Below, in pieces: positions 49,521 to 59,123 of a DNA stretch of 64,000 nucleotides. The notes under the pieces were generated by a model. The model was given only the letters and a program-made list of their open reading frames with translations, had not been told where the DNA came from and did not search any database. Source of the stretch: Trichomonas vaginalis G3 (lineage: Eukaryota > Parabasalia > Trichomonadida > Trichomonadidae); contig NC_067206.1 in the NCBI RefSeq assembly GCF_026262505.1, positions 17,008,641-17,072,640 of the forward strand, read 5' to 3'. Each line of letters opens with the position of its first letter. The stretch's first letter is position 1. Position numbers and translations under genes: made by a program.

Positions 49521-50813
49521 TTAATCAAAGTCATCAATGTCTTCGTCTTCTGATTCCCATTCGGACTTGAAAACTTGATAATCTCCTCCTGGTACACTCT
49601 GAATGGATTTTTTGTATTTGTTCTGTTTTTTAGAACCTTTTGTAACAGTTTTTTGTTTCAATATCATTTTGGAGTAACAATTCTCTTCAAATGATTTGAC
49701 ACAATCTTCTGGAAGTGGGGGAAGATGTAATGCTTTTTGTATATCTCCGAGAAAATGCTCTGGATCATTCCATTCTAAGATTGCAACGTTAACTCTAATG
49801 TTAATGTTCTTCCAGGCTCTTGATTTGTCCAAATAGCATGCAATTTTGGAGTTAAACGCTTCATTCATGCAGGTAGATCCAATGGAAGAAACTTTGGAAA
49901 CTATGGGTGTCCATTTGTGAACCCAGTCATAGAGCATGAATTGAAGTTGGATCGAATTGACACCTTTTTGCCATTCAAAGCATTTGTAATTGTGCGGTTC
50001 GCAAAAAGAATGATTGCCTACGTAATGGTAGACACAATTCTCCCACATTTTCGTACGTTTGTCAATATTTTCTTCGGCAAAACATGACCAAAGCCACATA
50101 CTTAGGCTTGCATTCAGACCCCAGAAAGGTCTCTCTATTTTTTCAATCTTCTGAGTCTTGTCGTTGAAAACTTCAACTGTCTTATGAGAAGCTGAGAACT
50201 TTGTAAAATCTTTTGAGATATTTTTTGATACATGACCTGGATCGAATCTTTCAAGATGAGAGACGCCAAATTCTTTAAAGACAGAGACACTTTTGTTATC
50301 TCGGTCTTTAATAATCTCTTTAACATCTTTCAAGATATTGTATTTCTTTAATTGCTTCAAGATGATTCGAGTTCCAGCACTTTCCATATTGTTGGAAGCT
50401 CCGGAATACTGAGCATGCTGTCTGTTTCCACCAATATGGTTGATGTTCACGCATGCAAGAACTCTTTTTGTGACAGCATCGAGCGCAGTTACTGTACAAC
50501 TTGGCGAGTTTCGCCTGTGCGTCCATCTTGCATCAATGGATAAGTAACCACTGAAGGACTTTCTCGACAGCATTAGGGAAATACTTTTAAGTCTTCTAAT
50601 CTTATCGTCACAAAATCTCTGTTGTCTCATGACACCACTCTTCACAGGGGGCTTAGTTCCACAAAGAGAAAGAAAGCGAGCACCTTTTGTATATGGCATT
50701 CCGGTCATTATGCAAGCACCAAGCATCTGTCGCGCTGAGAGTCGACGACGTTCGTGGAGTAAAATGTTATGCATTGCCTTTGTTTTCCGTTTTGGGTGAA
50801 CAATATGGCCCAT
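49521..50813 (-). CDS. Element B transposase (430 aa), Mutator/Kolobok-like DDE
   Basis: Open from ATG at 50813. Residues 1-80 are basic and likely bind DNA (RRRLSARQMLGACIMTG). The core has SGYLSIDARWTHRRNSP (first D, followed by an aromatic W as in Mutator-like/Kolobok transposases), an SNNMESAGTRIILKQL helix, then EIIKDRDNKSVSVFKEFG (second D), and GSTCMNEAFNSKIACYLDKS (candidate E). A lysine-rich tail and an acidic end (SEWESEDEDIDDFD) follow. The superfamily is not certain; the TTAC 4-bp flanks are closer to the TTAA of Kolobok than to MULE duplications. Intact, so element B may be active and could mobilise element A. Confidence 0.75.
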   Translation of the reverse strand: MGHIVHPKRKTKAMHNILLHERRRLSARQMLGACIMTGMPYTKGARFLSLCGTKPPVKSGVMRQQRFCDDKIRRLKSISLMLSRKSFSGYLSIDARWTHRRNSPSCTVTALDAVTKRVLACVNINHIGGNRQHAQYSGASNNMESAGTRIILKQLKKYNILKDVKEIIKDRDNKSVSVFKEFGVSHLERFDPGHVSKNISKDFTKFSASHKTVEVFNDKTQKIEKIERPFWGLNASLSMWLWSCFAEENIDKRTKMWENCVYHYVGNHSFCEPHNYKCFEWQKGVNSIQLQFMLYDWVHKWTPIVSKVSSIGSTCMNEAFNSKIACYLDKSRAWKNINIRVNVAILEWNDPEHFLGDIQKALHLPPLPEDCVKSFEENCYSKMILKQKTVTKGSKKQNKYKKSIQSVPGGDYQVFKSEWESEDEDIDDFD

Positions 50814-52138
50814 ACAACAACAAAAAAATGAAATCCCGCCAAAAGTGAAAATTGAATAAAAAGTAATAATTAATAAATATATACTATATCATTAGATGAA
50901 TATTTTGGAATAACATTTTAAAATCGAGGTTTTTCAATGGATAACGGTTCAATCAAAAATTTGACCCCATTTTAGAATCTACATTAAAAATGGAACATTT
51001 CTGTCGTTTCAAAATTCCAAAATAACGTTTCTATTCCTCTCAAAAGTAAAAATAAACTTTATTGGGGAAAAATATTTTTATTTTCCAAAAAAAAATGAAA
51101 ACCTTAAATGCAAATCTAATTTTGATGCTTTTGTTTGTGATTTTTTGGATTTCGAAAAAAATTTGAAAATTCAGACAAGTTACCATTAACACTAATACGT
51201 TTCAGCGAGTCGGTCCCATCAGAGAAATTTTCATAAATCGGCGATATAATTTATTATTTCAGCAAAATATTCTCAGATCCAACTAGAATAAGGTCAAATT
51301 ATACAAATTTAGCAAAGGCTAGTTATCCTACCTATTCAATTAACTTTAATTTTAAATAATTCAAGACAATTCTCAAAATTACCTTAATAATCGCGTTCTC
51401 TTCGCAAAATGACGATTCATCATTCACTACCAGCATAACTGAGGGCTTGTGCTCACAGAATAATACAGATAATTTACTTATTAATGCAAAATTTAGTACC
51501 AAAAGGTAATCATAGAAGATACAAAAAAAGTTTCTTTATTTTGATTGCTGATTTTATTTCTTCTAAAATTTACCAAATCTAAAAAATCCAAAATTGAATG
51601 CTATTGAATTTCATGTTTATGTAACATATACTATTTATTATATAAGGAATAAAAATTTTATAGTTTTAATCAAAAATAAAGGTGTACTAAATGCATACAA
51701 AACAAGGTATTTTTTACTCATCCAAAATATGTTAACAGTGCTATTTATATAATCAATATCCGAATTTCGAAATCATTTTGATGAAATCTTTATTTTAAAA
51801 TTGAGTTGACTGTTAAAATCACCCGAGAAGAGGGATTATCTCAATGAAAAGTACATAAAATAGCAAACGCACAAGATGGCACTATGCAGCTTTATATTGT
51901 TATACAGGATGAACATATAAAATGTTTGGAAAACACTTACTTCGTTCTACAAATGTGTATCTCTTTATATCAAAGATTCTTCTCAAATTATTGAGAGACT
52001 TCTCTCAAAAAAAGGAAAATTTAATAACTAAAAAAAATTATGGCATAACCTCTCGTTTTGCATAGATATATATTTACATGGTCACAGAGCTTATTTTCAT
52101 TGTCAAAACTTAAAAATTTTTAGTGGACTATCCCCTTA
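50814..52138. other. AT-rich non-coding interior of element B
   Basis: 1.3 kb upstream of the transposase with no supported ORF. Nothing else recognised. Confidence 0.5.
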
Positions 52139-52204
52139 AGGAGGGAATTGTTCCTTATGAGGTATACATCATAACTATATACCTCATAAGGAACAATTCC
52201 CTCT
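52139..52204. repeat. Single class I hairpin in element B
   Basis: Stem starting GGAGGGAATTGTTCCTTATG with its full complement, loop ATCATAACT-like. It is the same hairpin as 30414-30475 and 30661-30724 in element A, and is followed by the same CTTGAT linker. Confidence 0.95.
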
Positions 52205-52257
52205 TGATATCCTGGATATTTTTGAATATATTTTTTTAATTAAAGTTCTCAAAAGTA

Positions 52258-53558
52258 TAGGGTGTCCAAAGGTGTGTTTAGCACAAACCTGAATACTGCG
52301 AATAGAAATAAACAAGTTACATATATATAAAGTTTATTTAAATATAATAACCATTGGATTCAATCACGCGTTCGCAGCGATCGATCCAGGCTTGAAAGAC
52401 ACGCTTTAAATCATCATGAGAAAATTGCTCAAATTGCTCTCTTACAAAATTTTCAAGATCATCTGGACTCGCGAATTCGCGTCCTTCAGCTCTCTTTTTT
52501 AGCGTGCCGAATATAAAAGTCAGAGAGTGCAATATCAGGTGAATAAATTGGGTTTGGAACAACTTTGACATTGTTTTCCACCAAGTAATTCATTACCTTA
52601 TGACTTTTGTGAACTCTTGAATTATCAAAATGAATTGCAAACTTTTGTTTTTGTTGTTTGGATTTCTCAAACTCATCAGAATTGATAATTTGAGTAAGAA
52701 CATTGTCAATTAGATACTGAGCATTCATCGTATTAGGTTTTTGAAGAATATCAATTGCGATGATGCCATTCACGCCCCAAAAAACCGACAACATCATCAT
52801 TGGTGTGTCAATTTTTTTCTTCGGGAATGTTTGCGGATTTTCATCCTTCGGGATCCACATGATTTTGGCTTCTGTTGCATATTGAAACCAAGACTCGTCC
52901 CCTGTTACTAAAAAGCGAAACTTCTTGGATTGATACGCACGCAATATAGAGAGGAGCTCTTTCGAAGATTGGACTCTAGATTTTTTTTGAACTGAATTAA
53001 GGTTGTGCGGAACCCAACGTGTATACGCTAGTTTGTAGTTCAAATAATTGTGCAGATAATAACTGACTGTTGTACGTGGTATCTTTGTCATCTCCTCTAT
53101 CCTTCTGAGTGATGCTCTTGGGTCTTCATCTAGCGCTTGAAGAATTGCTTTGATTTTTCTTTGATCCGGCGATTTTTTGTCAATTTTTATGATGGGCGTC
53201 TTTTTGTTCATGAAGTGATACATCCTAACATGATACGTTACAGTGGAATAGCTAGGAGCATCCATACCGAAGCATTTTACCAATGTCTCGTAGATTTTTT
53301 TACAGTCTTTGCATTTTTTTGCAAGAGCGAGGATGTTTTCATTATGATTCATTAAAAAAATGAAAAAAATCCCGCCAAAATTTCCCGCGAAACCGCCTCT
53401 TGTCTCAAAATTCATTTTATATCCCGGCATGGCGCCAAAATACAACATACTCATCATATACATATATTCATATTTTTAATATATATTTATAATCAGCATA
53501 TATCTCCTTTAATAGCCTCATATAGAGCGCTGTGCTAAACGCACCTTTGGACACCCTA
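52258..53558 (-). mobile_element. mariner-family transposon (1.3 kb)
   Basis: 26-bp terminal inverted repeats (52258-52283 and 53533-53558, TAGGGTGTCCAAAGGTG.. with one mismatch) flanked by TA on both sides (52256-52257 and 53559-53560), the Tc1/mariner target. Inserted in element B. Confidence 0.95.
52338..53352 (-). pseudogene. mariner transposase, one frameshift
   Basis: Likely start ATG at 53352 (MNHNENILALAKKCKDCKKI); an upstream in-frame ATG at 53463 would add 37 residues from the 5' leader. An N-terminal helix-turn-helix pair (about residues 1-110) is followed by the DD34D core: FLVTGDESWFQYA, FAIHFDNSRVHKSH and NPIYSPDIALSDFY, all three acidic residues present. The frame then shifts near 52500, and the C-terminus continues as FIFGTLKKRAEGREFASPDD in another frame to 52338. 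Total size matches mariner transposases (~340 residues). A single lesion implies recent arrival or a consensus error. Confidence 0.9.
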
Positions 53559-53727
53559 TATTATCAAAAGTGATTTTTAAAAAATATCTCCAATTAATTA
53601 ACTAATTAAAAGTATTATATTTTTAAAATTAAATAGTTTTTCAATTTTTTTGAAGGAATTGAGATACTTCCCACGACAATAAAATTGAGAGGTTTACATT
53701 ATGACTGATCTTAGCATGCAACATTAC

Positions 53728-54400
53728 AAAATATACATTTACTTTAATTAATATTTAAAAACGTGCTCTATCAAAAGTTCCAAAAATTCAATATTTTAGC
53801 TTTTCTGAGGTGTCACTTTTGATGAATTTCTGTTTACAACAATTTTTCATATGCTAAGATATAAAATGAAATCGTTCGTTTCTTTTCAGGAATGTAAAGT
53901 GCTTTTCTTATTCCTCACATCTATTCAATTTGTAATCATCTGCTTTTAATGGAAGCGTCGGATAGAACAGTCTAGGAAAATTTTCAAAGATAAAAATTTA
54001 TAACATTTAGAATTAACGCATTAAAGTCCTTTCATGAGCCTTGTAGTGGATTTTTGGCCTTGTAGTGCCGATTTTATGACGATGTAAACCTCTTGACGAC
54101 AATGTAAAGTTATATTTTACATGACATTTTCTGGTTTATGTAAGAAAAAGTGCTACTACAACACCCCTTTTTCGATAAAAAGGGATAAGACTTCAGTGAA
54201 GAACAAATATAGATCAAACAACAAAGAATCAATGAAAAAAAAAACTTATGAAGAAATAGATACTGAATCGAATAAAGCTCACCCAGATATTGTTCATAAC
54301 TTATTTCTTCATAAGTTATACTAGTTAGTATACAAGTCATGGGTACGGAGGCACTGCGCACCTACTTACTCATTATATGTGAATTTGACACTTTACGAAA
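53728..54400. other. Gene-poor DNA between element B and the second Polinton
   Basis: About 670 bp with no convincing gene; includes the right arm of the 25-bp inverted repeat (53811-53835). Confidence 0.45.
53811..53835 (-). repeat. 25-bp inverted repeat, right arm
   Basis: Perfect reverse complement of 44262-44286; begins TGTCACTTTTGATGAATTTC. Confidence 0.85.
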
Positions 54401-54411
54401 CCGCTAACGTA

Positions 54412-54550
54412 TATTTTACAACACAAACGACAACACTAACTTAACCTTAAATATTTACAAAGCCGCTAACCACTTCACTAACGAACTCACTAATGTAAAA
54501 AATAAACGTTCTCACTATCGTTCTCACTAACGACTTCACTAATGTTCTCA
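54412..54550. repeat. Degenerate short repeats (CACTAACG-type)
   Basis: Words of the form TTCACTAACG, CTCACTAATG and TTCTCACTAACG recur about eight times in 140 bp at the left edge of the second Polinton. Could be an end-proximal control region. Confidence 0.5.
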
Positions 54551-54748
54551 TAAATTTTCCTCAATATCTTCATCATCAGTGTTAACCCTATTGTAGTCAT
54601 ACTTGAAGCCATAAACTTTCTCTAACTTCTTAACGTACAATTTACATAACTTACCTTCGTCATCGTATGGTTTAATGATATAACTATTTCTATCTTTATA
54701 AACAGTCAATGAAAAGTCAACTGGTCTCGGATGTATTTGAAAGAACAT
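54548..54748 (-). CDS. Small Polinton protein (66 aa)
   Basis: Open reverse-strand frame from ATG 54748, beta-rich start (VDFSLTVYKDRNSYIIKPYD) and acidic end (VNTDDEDIEENL). Unknown function. Confidence 0.4.
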   Translation of the reverse strand: MFFQIHPRPVDFSLTVYKDRNSYIIKPYDDEGKLCKLYVKKLEKVYGFKYDYNRVNTDDEDIEENL

Positions 54749-54924
54749 GTTATGCTCAGGAAGGAAGAATAAATGTTTAAATGTATGTTTTATACTGTGG
54801 AATTCGAATGAGTTGCTTTTGTTCTGTCATTTACATCCAAATAAAAATTTTCAGTAAAATAAAAAATAAACTTAAAAATTAATGATATCACCACCCTCAC
54901 ACGTATGAAAACATAGCACAAAAA

Positions 54925-54985
54925 TAAATTTAGGTGAAGTGGTGAAATCTCACCTCTTTTTTTCACCCGGTTTTTCACCCTGTTG
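54925..54985. terminator. GGTGA-palindrome intergenic element, copy 1
   Basis: TTTAGGTGAAGTGGTGAAAT then CTCACC, a T run and two more TCACCC words. The same arrangement is at 63705-63757, where the core is the perfect palindrome GGTGAGATCTCACC. Both copies are in gaps between genes of this Polinton. Confidence 0.5.
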
Positions 54986-55101
54986 AATTCATTGCTTTAT
55001 AACTCTCTTCCTTGGTTTCTTTTTAGTTGCTTTCTTCACGTCTGTCTCCAACTTGATTGTCTTTCTTCTTCGGCCGTAATGATACCAGTTACTTCCACCA
55101 G

Positions 55102-55515
55102 TCAATGGGTCAAATGGTCTTTCGTAAGGGTTTCCATACATTCCATAGGACCATACGGAAGAACTACTGGTGGAGAAGAAACATTTTCTTTAGTTCCATC
55201 GAATCTATTTAAATGCATTGTTTCACCTTTCATCTGGTCATTAAAGTCTTTTGCGTGTTTTGCAAACTCATCGTCCTTTCCTAAAGCATTTTCTGACTCA
55301 GTCGCAACCAAATTGGATGCTTTATTTATGAGCCCTATTTTATTTAATCTTAACTTCTTTGCAACCCAGCCTCCAATCTTCCCTTTATTTGCATCTAATG
55401 TCTTCGAAACCCTTCCTCCACTCATTTTATTTACTGCGTCATAAGCTCCAAGTGCTTTTGCTCCAAATGCTAATGCTTTTGTTCCCATTGCGCCTAAAGC
55501 TGCCCAAGCTACCAT
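55102..55515 (-). CDS. Polinton minor-virion-type protein (137 aa)
   Basis: Open from ATG 55515. The first 30 residues are glycine/alanine-rich and amphipathic (MVAWAALGAMGTKALAFGAK), like membrane-active or minor capsid proteins. The rest is basic then charged (KGKIGGWVAKKLRLNKIGLI). A proline-rich end, SSPPVVLPYGPMECMET, follows. An analogy with adenovirus pVI-type proteins is possible but rests on composition. It is adjacent (1 bp) to the next reverse-strand ORF. Confidence 0.5.
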   Translation of the reverse strand: MVAWAALGAMGTKALAFGAKALGAYDAVNKMSGGRVSKTLDANKGKIGGWVAKKLRLNKIGLINKASNLVATESENALGKDDEFAKHAKDFNDQMKGETMHLNRFDGTKENVSSPPVVLPYGPMECMETLTKDHLTH

Positions 55516-55713
55516 TTACACCATATTAAAATCATCTCTCTTCAACATTATCTCATAAAAGTTCTCATTACTGGAGAAAGTCAATGAAACATAAACGTTC
55601 TCATTCATAAACTTCTTTCTTATATCATCTATACGCTTCAAAATGTCTGAACAATTGCTAACATCTTCTACAACAGTTATTTCATCATGAATGACCTTCA
55701 AGAACAAGCTCAT
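55516..55713 (-). CDS. Small Polinton protein (65 aa)
   Basis: Open reverse-strand frame, MSLFLKVIHDEITVVEDVSN..., no recognised domain. Tightly packed between neighbours, suggesting a polycistronic or overlapping layout. Confidence 0.4.
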   Translation of the reverse strand: MSLFLKVIHDEITVVEDVSNCSDILKRIDDIRKKFMNENVYVSLTFSSNENFYEIMLKRDDFNMV

Positions 55714-55718
55714 TTAAT

Positions 55719-56519
55719 ATGCAATTAAAATCATCTCAATAATGAGTCCATCCTTTCCGTCTTTGGGTAGCACAACATCTTTCATTGAAGAAGGTTCGAC
55801 AAGTCTTATGTTAAACTTACTGACAAAGTTTGTTATACTATAATGCTTCGGCGGCGAATACATGTAGTTTGAAAGACATAATATAGATTCTTCAGCAAAT
55901 TCACTTATACTGGATTTATAACAATGTTCTCACGAGACCAAATGCCACCAATTGACAATCTTGTAAGCAATCCTGCTGAACCTTCAACTGTAAACGTCGA
56001 TGGTAACATTCCACGAAGGTCATCTATTGACATCGTTGAGTCACTGTATTTAAATATTTTCTTAAAGCAATCGTCATTATCTAACCACGCAATAGCTTTG
56101 AAGTTTTCATTCGAATATACATCTGCTTCATTAAATGTAAAACCTGACTTCTTTGCAGAGACGACTTTAAAATCTATTGAGTTTTTTTCAAAATTATATG
56201 CTATGGTAACTTCTGAAGGTAATGGATGTCCTTCCGCAGTCAGTTGTTCTCTCACTACCGTTTGAAGCTTTGTATTAAAAACTTTCATGTCATCTCCTGT
56301 ATCTAAGTTCACATACACAGCAACAGGGAAACTATCTTGCTTCTTTGTTTCATCATTATACCTCAAAACATTAAAGTTCTTCAATAATATTGTTCTTCCT
56401 GCTGGAATACTTCGAACCTGTCTGATTTCAATAGCTTTCTCACCTCCTACATACTCTACCCAGTGTCTTGGATATTCATAAGTATACTGACTTTCTTGAA
56501 TTTTGGTAGGTTTCATCAT
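55719..56519 (-). pseudogene. Polinton structural gene region (broken)
   Basis: A long reverse-strand coding region. The 204-codon open part (55905-56519) is beta-rich with YEYPRHWVEYVGGEKAIEIR and VAVYVNLDTGDDMKVFNTKL, compatible with a jelly-roll capsid-type fold. The lower part ends with LVEPSSMKDVVLPKDGKDGL, which resembles a motif in 58833-59120. I cannot tell whether this is the major or minor capsid protein. Interrupted at least once. Confidence 0.5.
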
Positions 56520-56607
56520 AACGTGTTCATAGTATATCTTTATACTCTTGTCAGTTAGACTCGGGTGTTATGTTCTGAATATTTCTGACTTGCATTTTTA
56601 ATGGAGA

Positions 56608-57497
56608 TAAAATGAAGCATTTAATACATGACGTAGATGAAGACATGAATGAAACTACAGACAAACTTAACTCTTCTCTTATTCTTCCTTTCAGTAAGGA
56701 CTATGAGTTCTGTTCAAATGGTGTTATTTCTATTGTGGAAAGATGGGTTCAGGTAAGACATTTAACCTCATTCGTCATATACTCATAACAGAACGTTTAG
56801 GAAACGACTCTTACTATGACCAAATCATTATATCAGCAACTTCAGACTCTATGGACTCAACAGCGAAAACATTATGTCAAAAGTTCAAGCCTCTGTCGTT
56901 AAAGTTCCAGACAGTGAACTCATTGAATTTCTTCAACGTTACATTCGACGTAAGAGGAAATATTATGCCATCGTAGAGTTCATACAGTCAGGAATGCAAA
57001 AGACTTCTGAGGAGATGGAAAGAATTATTGACAAACACCACTTACGTCAATACTCAGGAGTTTACGATATGAAACGACTTACAAACTACATTCTGTCAAA
57101 ACTTTCAAAATACCCCTTCAAAAAATATCCATCAAACACTTTATTAGTTTGCGACGACTTCGCTGGTAAAGGTTTAGTTTCAAAGCCTGACTCACTATTA
57201 GCTAACATCATTACTAAAGTCAGACATTACCATTTAACTGTAGCAATACTTATGCAAACATGGAGGTTTTTAGCTTTAAACATAAAACGTCTCATAACTG
57301 ACTTCGTTATCTTTCAAGGTTTCTCACGCTATGATATTGAACTCATTTGGAAACAGTCAGGTATAACATTACCTTTTGAAGAAATTTGGGAAGCATATAA
57401 GTCTCTCATCTCTCCTCGTTCATACCTTGAGATTCATATCATGACTAATACCATTAAAGTCAAAAATATTCCATGGGAACGACCAACATTGTTTTAA
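56608..57497 (+). pseudogene. Polinton genome-packaging ATPase region (broken)
   Basis: FtsK/HerA-superfamily ATPase of the A32-like type used by Polintons, virophages and NCLDVs to package DNA. Walker A is visible as GSGKTFNLIRHIL near 56745; Walker B as TLLVCDDFAGKGL near 57140. The sensor region RHYHLTVAILMQTWRFLALN and DFVIFQGFSRYDIELIWKQS are typical of the Polinton branch. Broken, with one or two interruptions. It is convergent with the reverse-strand gene ending at 57494, overlapping by 4 bp. Confidence 0.9.
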
Positions 57498-57898
57498 AGT
57501 TTAACCTTCAATTGACTGATGGTAAACAAATTCCATGCATCTCTGTCGCCATTTCTGTTAATATTTTTGCTGTCATTCATATCATCCACTTCCCCATCCG
57601 TTAGCTTTTGAGGATATGCGTTAGAATAGCTGTTCTTAAATGAAGGCTTTTCACCTTTGAGAGCATAAACTCTATAACTTTCTGCATACTTTATGTTTGA
57701 ACCTCCTGAGCCATCATTGACATAAATTTTTATAGGCTTCCACCCTTTGTTCATGTTCCTGCTTCTTCCCTTAGCTCTTTTGTTCAGTAGTTCTACATCT
57801 TTATACACAGCTCCTGTCTCAGTGAATTCAACAATATTTTCATTCGTTAGCTTTACATTCAAACCCTTGTCGAGTATATTGTTCATTTCATACATATA
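57494..57898 (-). CDS. Polinton protein of unknown function (~134-172 aa)
   Basis: Reverse-strand frame; the frame is open from 58012, but an internal start near MYEMNNILDKGLN (57898) leaves a proper gap to the divergent gene at 57921 and is preferred. Contains KGRSRNMNKGWKPIKIYVND (basic, then beta) and a polar C-terminus (DRDAWNLFTISQLKVKL). No family recognised. Confidence 0.5.
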   Translation of the reverse strand, partial: YMYEMNNILDKGLNVKLTNENIVEFTETGAVYKDVELLNKRAKGRSRNMNKGWKPIKIYVNDGSGGSNIKYAESYRVYALKGEKPSFKNSYSNAYPQKLTDGEVDDMNDSKNINRNGDRDAWNLFTISQLKVKL

Positions 57899-57920
57899 AA
57901 AGGTTTTTATTCTATATGAA

Positions 57921-58538
57921 ATGAGAAGCAAATCCATCTTAGCTGGTGCCGTTAATGTTCCAATTGAACCAACATCAAATGTTGACTCACGAACGACAAA
58001 CAATATTGTCATAAAGAACTATAGTTCAGAGTGTTTGAAAGAAAAAGAACCAGAACTTAAGTCGGGACCTTCGGTCTTGGAGCATGGCGCCGTGAATTTA
58101 AACTCAGCTTCAAGTGCAAACGCTAACGCTACATCAGATGTTAAGTTAGAGTATCCACCACTGGACCAAATTCTTTCAAGAGAAGCCAACGACAATCCTT
58201 ACACAAATGTTCAAACAAATCCTTCAGATAACGTAGACCATTACCTTCTTCAGTTATACCAAACTATCTTACTCAAAGACGATAAGAAGCTTTTGACAAA
58301 TCTTATAAGCAAGAACCAAATAATTCTAACAAAGGAGGACCTTGAAAATGTTATCTCACGAATAACAGGGAAACAATGTGTCATTGACTATCTCGACCCT
58401 GAAATCGAATGCTGTGGTCAAACTCCACTATTCATGAAAATAGGTAACATCCGCATCATTGAAACACCAGGAACTACAGGAGTTGAGTTTAAGTATAAAT
58501 ATTCGAATGAATATACAAAACTTTCAACAGAAATATAA
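57921..58538 (+). CDS. Polinton protein of unknown function (205 aa)
   Basis: ATG at 57921 within a narrow divergent promoter. The N-terminal ~90 residues are low-complexity (Ser, Asn, Ala). The C-terminal ~110 are a folded-looking part with DHYLLQLYQTILLKDDKKLL and ENVISRITGKQCVIDYLDPE, ending in beta strands (NIRIIETPGTTGVEFKYKYS). Intact. Possibly a virion or DNA-binding component; not recognised. Confidence 0.55.
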   Translation: MRSKSILAGAVNVPIEPTSNVDSRTTNNIVIKNYSSECLKEKEPELKSGPSVLEHGAVNLNSASSANANATSDVKLEYPPLDQILSREANDNPYTNVQTNPSDNVDHYLLQLYQTILLKDDKKLLTNLISKNQIILTKEDLENVISRITGKQCVIDYLDPEIECCGQTPLFMKIGNIRIIETPGTTGVEFKYKYSNEYTKLSTEI

Positions 58539-58574
58539 ACTTTGTTTGAAATATGTTTTAGTAAATTAAAGCAG

Positions 58575-58622
58575 TCAGGAGGGCTCTTTGAGCCCATCTT
58601 GGCGCTTTGCGCCGTCAGTCAA
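58575..58622. terminator. Two GC-rich mini-hairpins between convergent genes
   Basis: GGGCTCTTTGAGCCC (about 58582-58596) and GGCGCTTTGCGCC (about 58601-58613), both with a TTTG loop, followed by an A/T-rich run. They separate the stop at 58538 from the stop at 58630 on the opposite strand, a good place for a two-way 3'-end signal. Confidence 0.55.
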
Positions 58623-58629
58623 AAAAATT

Positions 58630-58872
58630 TCAAGTTAGCAATTTGTAATATCTATCCAAAACGTCTTCAACAGTATCGAACTCATCTTCATAATGCAAAC
58701 CTAATCTTATTGACTTGGTGCAGTTTTCACTAACACAATATTTTTCTGTTCTCTTGACTGACATAACTAATTCATTTGTTTCATCAAACAGCAACAACCA
58801 AAGTTCATGACCTAATACATAACATTCATACTTTATATTTTTAGCTCTGAGTTCTCTTGTAAGCCGTTGCAT
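58630..58872 (-). CDS. Small Polinton protein (80 aa)
   Basis: ATG 58872, overlapping the stop of the upstream reverse-strand gene by 40 bp. KYECYVLGHELWLLLFDETN and GLHYEDEFDTVEDVLDRYYK are its main features. Its layout resembles the small protein at 54548-54748. Unknown function. Confidence 0.45.
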   Translation of the reverse strand: MQRLTRELRAKNIKYECYVLGHELWLLLFDETNELVMSVKRTEKYCVSENCTKSIRLGLHYEDEFDTVEDVLDRYYKLLT

Positions 58873-59120
58873 TTAATATTTTCTAAAAAGTCAACTTCAA
58901 CAGTCATTCGCGCTGGTGCCTTCAGTTCTACAGGCTCTCCTTGAAAGTCAACAAGTCTGAATTGCATGTCTTTCAAATTATGAGGACTAATGCGAACCCA
59001 TTTACCTAAATGAGTTGCTATGACAGGAACGTTTGGAATGAACATTGAATTGACTGCATAACAGAAAGACTTATATTCTACTGAACCTTTTACTATTAAC
59101 TCCTGAAATGCCTGTGACAT
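58833..59120 (-). CDS. Polinton beta-rich protein (95 aa)
   Basis: Reverse-strand frame from ATG 59120. Contains PHNLKDMQFRLVDFQGEPVE then PARMTVEVDFLENI, a pattern (RL-D-xx-G-xx-V-L ... V-V-F) that I associate with the ends of penton- or minor-capsid-type proteins of polinton-like viruses. That assignment is loose. It follows the next gene by 3 bp. Confidence 0.45.
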   Translation of the reverse strand: MSQAFQELIVKGSVEYKSFCYAVNSMFIPNVPVIATHLGKWVRISPHNLKDMQFRLVDFQGEPVELKAPARMTVEVDFLENIKCNGLQENSELKI

Positions 59121-59123
59121 TAG

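Larger units (their letters stand above)
48717..53723. mobile_element. Element B: 5.0-kb autonomous relative of element A
   Basis: Inverted ends TGTTGCATGCTAAGTTCGGT (48717 on) and GATCTTAGCATGCAACA (to 53723), with TTAC outside both ends (48713-48716 and 53724-53727). Left ~420 bp and right ~80 bp are close copies of element A's ends. It carries an intact 430-codon transposase, one class I hairpin (52139-52204), long AT-rich non-coding DNA, and a mariner insertion (52258-53558). Without the mariner it would be about 3.7 kb. Confidence 0.85.

Noticed and set aside
53137-53355. Forward ORF within the mariner
   Set aside because: Antisense of the transposase N-terminus.
54121-54361. Overlapping ORFs on both strands left of the second Polinton
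   Set aside because: Short, mutually antisense, AT-driven frames without recognisable content.
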